42,680 bases of DNA from Welwitschia mirabilis (GCA_051453625.1 JBOZIK010000001.1:98988806-99031485), one strand, 5' to 3'. Positions 10,190-22,100 are shown, numbered from the stretch's first letter. Notes: generated by a model from the sequence alone, not told the origin. Translations and numbers: made by a program.

Positions 10190-11885
10190 ATGATGTTTGC
10201 TGGAATCTTCGTTATTTTAGAGCTTTTGCTTTTCGATTCAACACTTGTCAAGGCCTGCGTAAACTACAAGACTAACAGCATCGTGGATCCGTCTGGATAC
10301 GGTAACTATACAAGCGTTCAGCAGGCTATCGATGCAGCACCTTCATATAGTCAAGAGAAATTCACTATCTTCATCAAAGCTGGGAACTATGTGTATGTTC
10401 TTATTTGTAATCTTTTATGATCTTAACGATCTCGCATGTCGTTACGTTTTTCTTTATTTCGTTTTTCGTTGATTTGCAGAGAAAAAGTGAATATTGATGC
10501 GTCGAAAATTAATTTAGTTCTTAAAGGTGAAGGCGCAGAAATGACTCAGATTCAATGGAATGATACTGCTGGAAACTCTTCAACCGTTGAATCAGCAACT
10601 GTATCAGTATTGCCTTCAGATTTCATTGCAATGGACATAAGCTTTCATGTAAAGTACTTTTTGTCTTTTTCCTTTTCGAGTCTTGAGTTCATGTCTGAAA
10701 GAAGTTTTGGCGCTTACTTTTTTCTTATTTTCCCCCTTCTTTTCACATAAGCGAATTTTTTCTCTACACAATTTTCATTTTCAGACATTTTTCAGTTTTA
10801 ATTTGAAATTATATTTGATGTATAAGTTGTTCTGTAACTTTTATTTATACTCTTTTTAAGTTGTTGAGGTAAGCTTTAGAGTGAAATGCTATCTAGCTTT
10901 TGCCATTATGCTTTCAAATTAAATGCTTGGCTCCTTTTGAAAAGTTTGGTGCCATTTTACCTGAAAGTCTTTCATTTCTGTAATTTGATGTACCTGACAA
11001 AAGCTTTATGTTTGTCCTCTTTTCCGATCTTGTCCAATCTTTTAGTTTCCCATACAATGCCTTTCCTTTACAGAACACTGCGTTTCCTGCTCCTGGTGAG
11101 AGCGGCTCACAAGCCGTGGCGTTGCGAGTATCTGGAGACAGATCTGCATTTTATAGATGTGCATTTTATAGTCTGCAAGACACATTATTGGATGACGATG
11201 GATGCCATTACTTTAAGAATTGTCATATTCAAGGTTCTGTAGATTTTATTTTCGGAAACGGTAAATCGTTGTACGAGGTAAATGTGATCAATTGCTAGTA
11301 CGTCAGCTTCTATATTTGAACTATTCATTATCTCTATTAACTTTAACGTCTATTTAGTTAACCCTGGCTTGTTGTGGCTTTTAGGAATGTACGATATCGT
11401 CAGTTGCAGGAATGTGGCCTGTTCCATTAACAACAGGAGCAATAGCAGCACAAGGTCGACCAAATGCAAAGGATCCCTCTGGTTTCTCATTTTATATGTG
11501 CAATGTCACAGGAACTGGAAGAGTATTTCTTGGCCGTGCATGGGGCCCTTATTCCAGAGTTGTTTATTCGTACGTTCGAATGGATAACATCATTACACCT
11601 CCTGGATGGACTGATCTTGATATTCCTTACAGAAACGAGTTAAAAAATTGACCCCACTGAGATTTAGACACTTTTCTTTCCTGCTGAGTTTTTATTTTTA
11701 TAACTTGCGTCTATTTGTTCAGGACAGTGTTCTTTGCGGAGTACAGATGCCATGGTCCTGGAGCAAATCGGACTGACAGAGTCAAGTATGAGAAGAATTT
11801 GACATATGGTACAGCAAAACAATTTTTCTCTACCGATTTCATAAATGGTTCTCAATGGCTGCCTCAAGAGCCCTGCTTTCCATAA
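10190..11885 (+). CDS. pectinesterase (pectin methylesterase) without PRO region, five exons
   Basis: Exons are 10190-10392, 10480-10648, 11074-11277, 11385-11638 and 11723-11885. All four introns are GT-AG (87, 425, 107 and 84 bases) and the joined frame is 993 bases, 330 residues plus stop. Residues 1-22 form a signal peptide ending at VKA/C, so the enzyme should be secreted to the cell wall, where it removes methyl esters from homogalacturonan. The mature part is a single pectinesterase beta-helix domain with no inhibitor-like PRO region. Family motifs are all present: GNYVE (65-69), QAVALR (137-142), YSLQDTL (catalytic Q159, D160), DFIFG (catalytic D181) and LGRAW (R243, W245). Spacing of Q137, Q159, D160 and D181 equals that of carrot pectinesterase. 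Eight N-glycosylation sequons are present. LGRAW replaces the commoner LGRPW, as in several PRO-less plant enzymes. No break was found. The first of two adjacent ATGs is taken as start. Confidence 0.93.
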
Positions 11886-12314
11886 CTGGGGCAATACTTC
11901 CATGTTTCTCAGCTTCATGAATCATTTTCCCTTTCCCACTGAGTGAATCGTTTCCTCTTTTAGTAAGACAGTCTGTTCCACGTTTCAATCCAGGTTCAAA
12001 ATAGACTTGGATTCGCTAAGTAATACGCGGCACAAACGTAGGTAACAAAAGTGATGGAAATTTTGGGTAGTGTGGTTCAACCGAGGTCCAAAATAGACTT
12101 ATCTCTATAATCAATTTTTTGTTTTAATGTCCCGATCAGTTTTTGAAAAAACGTTGGCCGTGTTCATTTAGTGAAAGAATGTAGCCACATTCAGCGAATT
12201 TGAAAGTTTTATCTAGAGCTTAGACTGCGATAAACTTTTAGCGAGAAACACTTTTTTTTCACTCTCGAAGGGAAAAGGATAGTTTTTTGTGACATTTTAT
12301 TTATGCATTCAATC

Positions 12315-12320
12315 AATAAA
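12315..12320 (+). terminator. possible poly(A) signal of the pectinesterase gene
   Basis: A canonical AATAAA lies 430 bases after the stop codon in CAATCAATAAAGAATG, followed by T-rich and GT-rich sequence. No clearer signal lies closer to the stop. A transcript end could not be confirmed. Confidence 0.35.
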
Positions 12321-12456
12321 GAATGTAAGTGCAAGTCTTATTGGCATGTTGAAGACATGAAAAACTATAACATTTTTGAGAGGGAAAGATAGGTATAAGA
12401 AACAAAACATTATCTCTCATGGATCTTGGATATGAGACTATTATCACTTAAAATTG

Positions 12457-12457
<1 letters not shown>

Positions 12458-12501
<44 letters not shown>
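12458..12501. repeat. (TG)22 microsatellite followed by ATT-rich run
   Basis: Twenty-two uninterrupted TG units, followed by GAGTG and then ATTATTATTATTATTTTATTTT. It lies about 570 bases downstream of the pectinesterase stop. Confidence 0.95.
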
Positions 12502-12503
<2 letters not shown>

Positions 12504-12837
12504 TGATTATTATTATTATTTTATTTTATTTTTTTGGCAATGAGTTTTCTTTGCATGAGAGCTAACAACTTTAAATCCTAAGTAAAAATTCTTTTTGAGT
12601 TAAGGTGGTGCGAAGTGAAGAGGATTGTAAAGGAAAAAGTGTTAGCTCATTGTGAGCATTGGTAATTACATGAATGATAGAAATGTTTTACAAAACTCAC
12701 CAACTTCTTAGATGGATTTGAGGAGGAATGAGGATGAAGCTTAGATTAGAAGGATACAAAACATCATGACTTTACCTTAGAAAATGTGGTTCTACATTTG
12801 CAAAGATTAAAAGTCAAAGGTTGGAAGTATATGCTTA

Positions 12838-13050
12838 GACATTGGACACATATGAACCCATAACAGAATGATGCATCAGATAGGCATGATACTCATAGAG
12901 GAACAACATCCAGACATTAGACAAATATAATTCCCATGAAGAAATAATGCATAACATCAAATAGGAATGTGGTTCATAGAAGTTAGATGCGTGGGATGTC
13001 CAAATATAATATGCATAGGATCCTTAGGCATGATACCTAAAGGAAGCAAG
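12838..13050. repeat. about 75-bp degenerate tandem repeat
   Basis: Units start near 12838 (GACATTGGACACATATGA), 12913 (GACATTAGACAAATATAA) and 12992 (GGATGTCCAAATATAATATG). Each contains an ATGCATAA or ATGCATC block and a GGCATGATAC or GGAATGTGGT block. About two and a half copies. The region 12520-13850 otherwise holds no recognisable gene. Confidence 0.5.
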
Positions 13051-13852
13051 AGGTTTAACTCCCAAAATGAGGTTAAAACCCAAGAAACAAAAATAGGATG
13101 ATAGATGCTACCATCCCAAATTTGTGAAATGCTTAGGATGCTTAGGTTGAAATGCAAATAGGATGGTCGATAATAATTTATAACTAGTGTTAAATATTAG
13201 AATAGTGTAAATGGAATTTTTAAATATATAAGTTGGATTGTAGTTATGAAATGTTGTATACATTCTTAGATGAAAACCAAATTTGTTCACTGAGTACAAT
13301 GATTTGGAAAGATTTTGATGTCATGATAATAGCAATAAATAGGAAAGTTAATGTTACTAGTGAAAGATAAAGAACTATAAGTAGATATATCACAACATAA
13401 GCTTGCATATATGCATGTATACACAGATATCGAATATTTTAAAAAATTAAAAATAAAATAACCTCAATTTTATGTTAATCCATATAACATACATCATGTG
13501 AAATTATGTAATGATCATATGAAAATAACATTTAACACCTTCCACTAGATATTGATAATGCTTTTATGCAAAATATGCATAAAAAATAATATAAGGTAGA
13601 GACACATAAATAGAAGAAAATGTGGGTAATCTCACATAATACCCTTAAATATCTATATCTATATATATATAAAGGAGTGTTAGAGAGTTGAAAATATTAT
13701 CACTACATAAAGTGTAACATTATTACATCTCATTTCCATCATTTTTAGTATTCCTTAACAATTCCCTTCATTATACATCATTCCAAAAATGTGTTTCACT
13801 AAGAAAATAGAGAGAAAAAAAGAGCAAGATTTTCCAAAATCGATTTTAATTT

Positions 13853-13857
13853 TCCTC
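13853..13857. repeat. left target-site duplication of the gypsy element
   Basis: TCCTC immediately precedes the left LTR terminus, and an identical TCCTC follows the right LTR terminus at 25707-25711. Five bases is the usual length for gypsy and copia insertions. Confidence 0.7.
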
Positions 13858-14593
13858 TGTAATGTCCTAAAGTCCAAAATAGATAACTTCAAGCTTACTT
13901 TGATACCGAGGTATGATGTCCTAAATTTTAATCTAATAATTACAAATGTTACTTGATTTGAACATCTCTATTGACAAGATACTTAAGAATTATTTTGCTA
14001 TAAATAATACATAACCTTATATGCATGTGGTTTTCTAATATACCATCTATAGATTAAACTAAGGGTATAATAAGTCTATAACACATAAGCATAGACATAT
14101 AACTTTACATTAAGGGAGAGTAAATAACACTTGTAATTCTTCTAATAAAAGAGAGACAAATACATTGCTAACTTATGCATATATCTGTAACACTTTCTTA
14201 ATGCTAAAATAAATTTGAATACAATATTCATATTCACACAAATAACACAATTTTTTCAGGACATCCAAGGTCCTTCAATTGCATGCATCTAAACAACAAA
14301 AATGAGATAGCACTTAATTCATCTTACATTCGCTAGCTCATTTCAAAGTCTTCTTCGTAGTAGGTTCTACACATCCAAGCATAGTATGAGAACTGTAACT
14401 TCACAGTTCCTAGTATGATCCATGGCAAGGTTTAGATAAGAAAATTCCAAGCACAAGATAGGATTTTTAAGAAAAATTGAAATGTGACCAAGACGATCCA
14501 AGAATGTAATGCTAAACAATATAATATGTACTATCAAATAACGTAAAATGCATTGTAAAATGTGACTAAAACAACATTTTCAATTTATCTAGT

Positions 14594-14790
14594 TGCACTC
14601 ATCCAGAGGGGACAAATTACTTCCTTTACTTTCTAGAGGTAATTTGCAGTAATCCAGTTGCATATATCTAGAGGGGACCATTTACTCCATTTACTCTGTG
14701 GAGGTAATTTACTATAATTCAAATCAACACATCTAGAGAGGGGCCTAGTTACTTCCTTTATTCTCTAGAGGATGTTTTTAGCAACCTAGA
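14594..14790. repeat. about 64-bp tandem repeat in the 3' LTR
   Basis: Three units, each with CATCTAGAGGGG (or CATCCAGAGGGG), then TTACT, CCTTTACTCTCTAGAGG and TAATTTACTATAATCC or variants. The matching array in the 5' LTR is at about 24605-24785, so the array predates the insertion. Each unit holds an inverted pair of TCTAGAGG-like motifs. Confidence 0.75.
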
Positions 14791-15156
14791 ATATATTAAT
14801 ATAGGTCAACAAAATGTCATAAGCCTAAATCAATATGGGTAAGGGCCGAGGTAAAAGAATCCTAAACATGGTATATGATTTATAAATAAAACTTATAAGC
14901 TTCAATAATATGCAAGATACTAAATAAAGATTTTAAGAATGAAGCATTATAAAACAGAAAGGAATGTAAGAGAATAAGTAAGCCAAGAACCATACAAGAA
15001 ATAAATTAAACTAATAAACCACACTGAAATTAAGATGAATATTTGAAAACTTCTACAAATCCAAAGTTCCAAGGACTTTCAAGCTCCAAGCTAAAGTCAC
15101 CAAGATTTGATAGTGAAGGCTTTCTCAAGCTATCAAATAAGAGGAGAAGAAGGTCT

Positions 15157-15164
15157 TATTTATA
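15157..15164 (-). promoter_or_regulatory. TATA box of the gypsy LTR promoter
   Basis: The minus strand reads GCTATAAATAAGACC. The same block, ACTATAAATAGGATC, is kept in the other LTR at 25165-25172, so it was present in the element at insertion. Transcription would start about 30 bases to the left. Confidence 0.55.
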
Positions 15165-15717
15165 GCAGAGAATGAAAGATATGAAAAGACATGAGAGCAT
15201 GAGGAGACATCATCATATAAAAAGGTGGTAAAGGTGATGGATGTGGCAGAAGTAGTAAAGGTGGTGGAAGTGGTGGGGATTCCGTTATCTTGCCAAGCCA
15301 CTGGGTGCATAATATTTCATCATAATAATGCATTTATTAAAATAAAAAATAAAAATAAACCACATCATAAATATAATTTTCATGTTTAAATAAAGAAAAA
15401 GTACAACTATTACACAAGGAAAATAATGCAACTACTAACTTATCCATTAACATGTCACAACTTTAACCACTACCTTAGCCATAAAAGATCATGTTTAATA
15501 GTAAAAATTTACAACAAGAACGACATTATGGCTATTATAAATGAAATAACTTAAACTAAAAATTGTAGCATAAATTTTTCACAATATAACTATATCTCAA
15601 TGATAATAATAATAATAAGTACAATAACTAATTTAGCTTGTGGAACCTATAACAAAAAAATTATTTTAATTAAATTTTTAATCTAAATCTTTGGAACTTA
15701 GAAGTCTATACATGACA

Positions 15718-15732
15718 TTACTCCACTTGTTT
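15718..15732 (-). other. polypurine tract of the gypsy element
   Basis: The minus strand reads AAACAAGTGGAGTAA directly before the 3' LTR start (TGTCATG). It follows the TTTCGAGGATGAAACC block. Purine-rich but partly decayed. Confidence 0.6.
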
Positions 15733-16510
15733 AGAGGTTTCATCCTCGAAACTTAAGCTATAATACATTTATTCTATATTCTCAAGTAGCTTCTACTTCT
15801 CTCTCCCCTAATTTTTGTTCTTTATAATGTTGAATTTATCTTCCTTCAATGCCATAGAAATTGTTGATTAAGTTTAGGATGTTGTCCATAGGCTAGTTAA
15901 TTAATGATATTGATTATTGTAATCACACTAATCATCACTTGTATTTGGAATGATTTAAGCCTCTACAAATTATCTTCTTCCTTATCTTTCACTTTGACTT
16001 CATGGCACATGCTCTATAAGTTATAGTACATATGTATCTCAACTCCAAAATTTATAAAACTCTTTTTCTATACATGGCTTGTTATACTTCCCCATATTCC
16101 AAGATCATGATGATTACTAGACTAGAGAAGATGTTATCAACTAGTTTATCCCTCATAAGAGGCTAGATAAAGACCACATAATTGCTTTTGCAAAGAACTT
16201 CTAAGAATATAGTTGAATATACTTACAGATGGTTTGAAAACCATTCATTTTCATAAGCCAATATATCTCAATGACCTTCTTACTTCAACCAAAACCAAAA
16301 TAATCTTAGACTATTAATCCCAAATCGTAAAACCAAGTATTGCAACATAACAATATCTCACTCCAAATTGTGATACTTACCTTAAAAGTTGTTACGTAGA
16401 GATTTCTCAAGCCTAAATTCATAAATTATACGTCTCTTCCACTCTATACTTTGTTGTTATGTTCTTCTTTAATTTTCTCTCTAACACTTCTATTTATGTA
16501 ATTTATTTGA
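15733..16510 (-). pseudogene. remnant of gypsy pol 3' end
   Basis: Only the very end can be read: near 15776-15798 the minus strand gives VEAT, a stop, then EY, and near 15745 KFRG. Upstream the frame is broken by many stops and I could not assign integrase catalytic motifs with confidence. Position just inside the 3' LTR is what is expected for the integrase end. Confidence 0.45.
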
Positions 16511-16610
16511 NNNNNNNNNNNNNNNNNNNNNNNNNNNNNNNNNNNNNNNNNNNNNNNNNNNNNNNNNNNNNNNNNNNNNNNNNNNNNNNNNNNNNNNNNN
16601 NNNNNNNNNN
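16511..16610. other. assembly gap of 100 N
   Basis: Exactly 100 undetermined bases, the usual placeholder for a gap of unknown size. Left and right flanks resemble each other loosely (ACACTTCTATTTATGTAAT against ACACTTCTAATTGTATAAT). Confidence 0.95.
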
Positions 16611-17199
16611 CTGACACTTCTAATTGTATAATCTGATTAAATTTCCACTTCAAAGATTAATATGTACAATATAGTACTCTAAAGCCTAACAAGTCAAGGA
16701 CAAAATGTGTAAAATAAGGCCAAAGTTATGTAAGCATAGACCAAACAAATATAAAAGATATTTGAGATTAATTTAGATTGAGCAAAATCTAGCTTTATGT
16801 CATATTCCATCCAAATAAGACTTCAAGTTTTAACTATATAATAATATTATTAACTTGTTATAGACTCGTTATGTAGCTAAGCATTACTAGATGTAGGCCA
16901 ATGGTAAAGAAAGAGTTAAATAATATAAATAACTAATCAAGAGATATGAGAAACTTTTAATATAAAAGGTTATTTTAAGATTTGCTGACAATGGTATATA
17001 GGTTAAAAGGTAAGAATTCTAATCAAATGAACTCATACTTCGTAATTTTATTGCAAGATTCCTTTTAGTTGATTTTATCATATCATTTTTTTTGAATAAA
17101 AATTAGTATATTATCATTGCTAGAACGTTAAAAGTATAACTCATACCAAAAACATAGGAAATAAAATCTATAGGCTGGCTTAGCCGATGCCTAGACTAA

Positions 17200-18029
17200 A
17201 TCACTTATGTAATCAAACATGGACTTGGAATACAACTCCCCTCTGTTGATCTAAGGAGATAAGGACATATTTGAAAATTTCTTCAGAATTGTTTTCCAAG
17301 ATGTAGATACAACCTCTGAGATAGAGGACCATCTAGAAATATAATCATCTAAAATAGTGAAGAAAGGATGATGCGCTGGATTTGGGTAGGATTTAAAGAC
17401 TTCCCAATTTAGGCCTAGAAAAATCATATAGCAGAAAATCTGAAATATTAAGACTGAAAATTTATGGGATCTTTGGATCTAAGGAACATGATGCTAGAAT
17501 AATCTACATAACTTCCTATCTACAAAAAAGGTTAACATAATTCGAACTAAATTCAATACACCTCTAAGTGCTTTAGATACATTAGTTTCCTTCCCCCTAA
17601 CCCTGAGTAGATAAGTACTCTATGATAACATTGAGGAGAAAGAGACCCGAGAATAGGATAATCTGCTGTTTAACACAAGTCCTCTCCTCTGATGACCTGG
17701 GACAATTTAACTTTTTGTTAGTAAATCATTCTAAGATGCTCAGGCAGGATCTCTATGAGAGAAAAAGGAGGAGTAGGGGAACCATAGGTTGGAGAACAAG
17801 CTCTAACATTAGGTCAACAAGCCTTGAAGAAAAGCCAATTCCCACAGAGAATCACCTCTAGGGCAATTGAATTCTTAAACTTTTAAAATAGGTAGAAACA
17901 GAGTACAAACTGCACAATAATCTAGTTTGCTGCTATAGAGTAAAACTACACCTTATCTTTTTCATAAAATTGCAAACCACCTGATCTATATATTCAAATT
18001 CATTCCTAGAAATTAAGGAGATACACCAA
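17200..18029. other. less AT-rich segment of unknown nature next to the LINE
   Basis: This part is visibly richer in GC than its surroundings and has short open stretches on both strands (for example 17622-17861 plus), but I recognise no domain in any frame. Because it lies directly downstream of the LINE reading frame on the minus strand, it may be the LINE 3' untranslated part or a second, unrelated insertion. Confidence 0.4.
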
Positions 18030-19120
18030 GAATCTAGCACCATAAACAATTTTTTTGAGAGTCTTTTAGTTGTTGAATAGAAGACAGTTTAAAAAGGAGT
18101 TATAACTTGATTTCTTTGATGCTTTGCAGGACTTCAAAGTATTTTTGTCTAAAAATTTTAGCATTTTTACATTACCAAACATGATAATACAACTAGAAAG
18201 AAGGAATTTAGTGATGCTATGTTGGGAAGACTTTGACTAAAATCTAAGCTTAATCTAGATAAGCAAATCATTCCAGGAGTCTGCTAGGGGATGGAGGTGA
18301 ATTAGGTTCATTGCAGACTAGAGAAGGAGGGCACATGGAGGGAATTCTAAAAATAGATGATTTCTTTATTCTTTAATCGAATCACATAAAGCACAAATAG
18401 GGTTAGTCTAGATTCGTATCTTAATAATCCTATCTTTAGTAAACAATCTGTTATTATAGGCTAACTAAGAGATAAAGAAGTATCTTGGAATAGCAAAGTG
18501 ATTCCAAACCATAGAATACCAGTCTACCTTTAGGTCTTAACCACCTAATTGAGGAAATGGAGAAAGGAGTACCAACTACTTTTCATACCATCTAATCAGC
18601 AATGATCTGCGCACAACCATCTAAAAGGTATCTAAGTTTCAAGATTTTTTTGATGATCCATGAAGTATTATGTTTTATCTGATATTGCCAAACATATATT
18701 TTTTTTGAAATAGTATTCATTACATCATTTAACTGATAGAGTGTCCTTCTTGAGCGTTAAATCCTAGAGTTGGAAAAATGCCAAGGCTTTATTCATCAAA
18801 ATGAAATTTGTTAGACTAAAAACCCCTACTTTCTTTGGTTTCACCAATATTTGTCATGTGATAAGGGCTTTTTTGAAGTGATTTGACTTCCCTATCTAAA
18901 GAAACCTTCTGCAAAGAGAATTAATTTCATGGAGTACCTTGTTTGGAAGGATGAAATCCTTCCCTTGAAGGAGGACAATGACTAGAGGACTACCTTATCA
19001 TATCATTTGACTACACTCTTAATCACAAAAAGTATTATAGATTAATTGGTAAAGAAACTACATGAGCCTTTTGGCAGTTGGCTAAAGAGGACATACACAA
19101 GCCCATGCATGCTATAATAT
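18030..19120 (-). pseudogene. 5'-truncated L1-type LINE, reverse transcriptase C-terminal half and zinc-binding end
   Basis: Across several frames the minus strand shows the end of a plant L1 ORF2. First the thumb region, LPNKVLHEINSLCRRFL (18950 downward), then KPKKVGVFSLTNFILMNKAL, then the zf-RVT region: VWNHFAIPRYFFIS (near 18500), LAYNNRLFTKDRIIKIRI, NPICALCDS and RNHLFLEFPPC, and last CKNAKIFRQKYFEVLQSIKE (near 18170). Stops replace probable tryptophans at several places (for example after FIS), and frameshifts occur. The catalytic palm and endonuclease are missing: similarity fades around 19120, so it is 5'-truncated as is typical for L1 insertions. It lies inside the internal part of the gypsy element. 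Target duplications and the tail were not identified. Confidence 0.85.
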
Positions 19121-22100
19121 ATTTGTTAAACCCTAAAACTTTTGTTAACCTAGGGTTTAACAAGGATCATGAAAAGGTTTGTGATGCTTCCACGCTCACA
19201 ATTAAAAGGATGGTTCTTAAAATAAGCACTTGTATAAATGTGTAGTTTAGACTCCCAGTATATAATGTTGATAAGTTTTTCAATTGTATGAAATAAAGGC
19301 ATGATAGTTACTTAAAAATTTATAAAAATTATAAATGAAAAATGCATAATGAGCTGTTGAAGAACATAGAAATATTTTTGTGCTAAAAAGATAGTTATAT
19401 GTCTAAATTTCTCATTAAAATTCCAATCACACAAACCTAATGAAATGTAATAATTTATTTTATATGTTATTTAATTTTGTATAGCTAACTAAACTAAATT
19501 ACACCAATTACTTCTTTATCTTACAACATGGTACAACACAAACTATGGATATTATAACATGCATGTAATGAGAGGTTGATTAACATCATAAGGTTGAATA
19601 CTATTATAAACATATGTATTAACTAATAGGTGCAAAACAGGGGATACATGCTATTGAGTGTGATGAGACATTACATAAATACATACATTTTAATATCTTG
19701 TTATGCTAGTGAGACTTATGGAAGTGACATAATGTAGAAGTGACAATTGATGTCATGTTTAATATGATTTATAGGCATAATATTAGGACTCAGTCACTTG
19801 TAGCACATTTAATGATTAAAAGTTTATTCTTACCAACAAAATGCTATTAGGTTAACTACACATTTGGTTAGTGAATCAAACCAAAATTTGTAAAACAAGA
19901 TTATTTTGAACTTGTGATAACTGCATGTCTGTGGGACCAATTCTTGTGAAACTATTAGATCTTTAATAATTTGGACAACTATACATTTTGTGGGAATGAC
20001 TAAATGTTAACACAGAATGAGCCTATAAAATAAAATTTAAATAAGGAGTTTCCAAGAAATATTATATCTTCAACTAAGTTAGTCAATTTGCATTTTTTTG
20101 GTCTATTTAGCATGGTCATAATTTATTCCTACTTTCATTCTACATGTCATCAACTTAAAAAAAAAGTAAAAATTTATTGCTTTCGATGAGGATGATCCAC
20201 ATCCAAGCATGTTAACATCTAATAACCCTTACCACATGCTTCTTATTTGGACACCTATTGAATTATGATGTCTACATGATTTTTGAATAATTTTCATGAC
20301 ATGTTAGAGGAGTAAGAGTATCTTAATAAGCTTCATGATTCATAGAGCTAATTATTCATGATTCTCCTTGAGAAATAATACACACAAAGTTAAATGAAGC
20401 TTTAATAATGGTACAAGTTTAGGTAGTGTAGACACCTAGCATGTATCTCTTAGGCTTCTAGGTTAAACATCTTCTTTGGTAACTTTCTTGTCTCTTAAGA
20501 ATGTTATTTTATACATGATAATGAACTTATATTCAAGTTGCCAAATTGATTATTTGAGTTTTAGCTTTGGAATGAGTAAGTGAAAAGGAATAGTTCAAAA
20601 AGTAGAGTTCTTTTGTGATGTTACTAAGCTATGATTGAAAATCATATGAAATAAGAGTGTCTTATTAGCTTTAAAATTCATACCAAGTGCATTGCAGAGT
20701 CTCTATTTGTTTTTCTTTAACTTTGTTAGAAGTGAAATGAGAAAGGAACAAGTTCTCATGGCCTCATTTCATACATGGGATTGACATTACAGGTTCAAGA
20801 GGAGATGACACTTTGGTAATGATCTGGCATTAGAAGCTATATTCTCCCATCCTTTACAATGAGATCCAAACACTTGAGAAATATCTATATGAGAGGAAGA
20901 ATGAAGAATACATGCCATATAAGTAAAAGCTATTGTATCCTTAACCAATGCATGCTTTTGACAAGGTAGCCATAGGCAAAATAAGAGCCTTTGATGTAAT
21001 GATTGCCACATTAGTCATAGTTGTTTATGTTAAGAAAACATTATTAACAACATCCATTAGAGACCTTTCATGAGTTGTTGTACTTACTGCAGTTTTGATT
21101 ATCAAAAAGGAGGTTTGACACATTTTATATAACAATAATGTGGACTTCGAGGTTTACCATTGTCTTTATTCTATATTGATAACAATGACTATCCACATCT
21201 TTAGCAACTTCACATACATCATGCTTTGAACATTTATTGGTTGATTTTTTTTTCAGCTTAAAATATCATGCTTGAACCTAAAGGAAACTGAAGAGAAATA
21301 TGAGCCTTGCATATTTCAAATACAAGGATTAAAATTACAACCCTTACACTTTGCCGTCGTCATACTACTAGATTTCAAATGTAGACCACGACGTTGCTTA
21401 CAAGCTTAATCATTTGTATTACAGACCTGAGGCATTGGGACTAGAATAAAAAACCCCCACAGGCATTGGGACTAGAACAAGAAAATCATACATGCTGATC
21501 AATTGGATACTAGATGGCAAAAATGCACGAGAAGGAAAAAGAAGAGAGTATTCTAAGTGAAGAATGAGTTTCATTATGAAGATCTTTAAATAAGAGGCTT
21601 ATCTTTATAGAAAGATGAGATTCCTCATTGTATTTTCAAAAACATCAATGTTCTAAATGAAAGATTTTGAGAAGTATATGTTGTAGTGAGAATAATAAAA
21701 GAGTGAAAGATATGCATAATGCCTTAATAGATCTTGCAGAATAAAATCTATACTAAGAAATATTTGTACAAGAAACAAGCAGAATTAGTTACTTTAAAGG
21801 GAAATTGAAGTGATTATTCATTTAAGAAAACCTTATAATTGATATTAAAAAGAGAGTTTAAGATTTATCTTGTAATAAATAGGGCGTAACATCTAGAATG
21901 AGAGTTTTAAACAAGTATGTTCAATATTTTATGTGTCTTTGAATTTATAATGTCGATTAGGCTTCCTCTAGTATATTTTAGGGTTCAACTTCTCCACATG
22001 TTTTACCAGATCTTACCTCTATTTATCTTTATGACAATTCTTGAGAATTGATTCTTTAGATTTTAAAAATCTTAAACCATAAATAATTTCTCTTCTTATC

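Larger units (their letters stand above)
13858..15717 (-). mobile_element. 3' LTR of the gypsy element
   Basis: On the plus strand it runs TGTAATGTCC...ATGACA, about 1860 bases. The full length aligns with 23873-25706. It contains a three-unit array (14594-14790), a TATA-like block and GGTGGAAGTGGTGG-type triplet-rich sequence near 15225-15280. Confidence 0.85.

Noticed and set aside
11008-11298. 96-codon frame [10 protein letters not shown]... overlapping the pectinesterase
   Set aside because: It is exon 3 (11074-11277) read through from intron 2; the first part is intron sequence.
11664-11918. 84-codon minus-strand frame and other short frames over the pectinesterase gene
   Set aside because: Shadows of exons 4 and 5; no family match and no splice logic.
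16444-16653. 69-codon frame on the minus strand
   Set aside because: About half of it is the 100-N gap.
20787-21011. 74-codon minus-strand frame in the gypsy internal region
   Set aside because: Right strand for the element, but the peptide matches no gag, protease, reverse transcriptase or integrase motif that I know.
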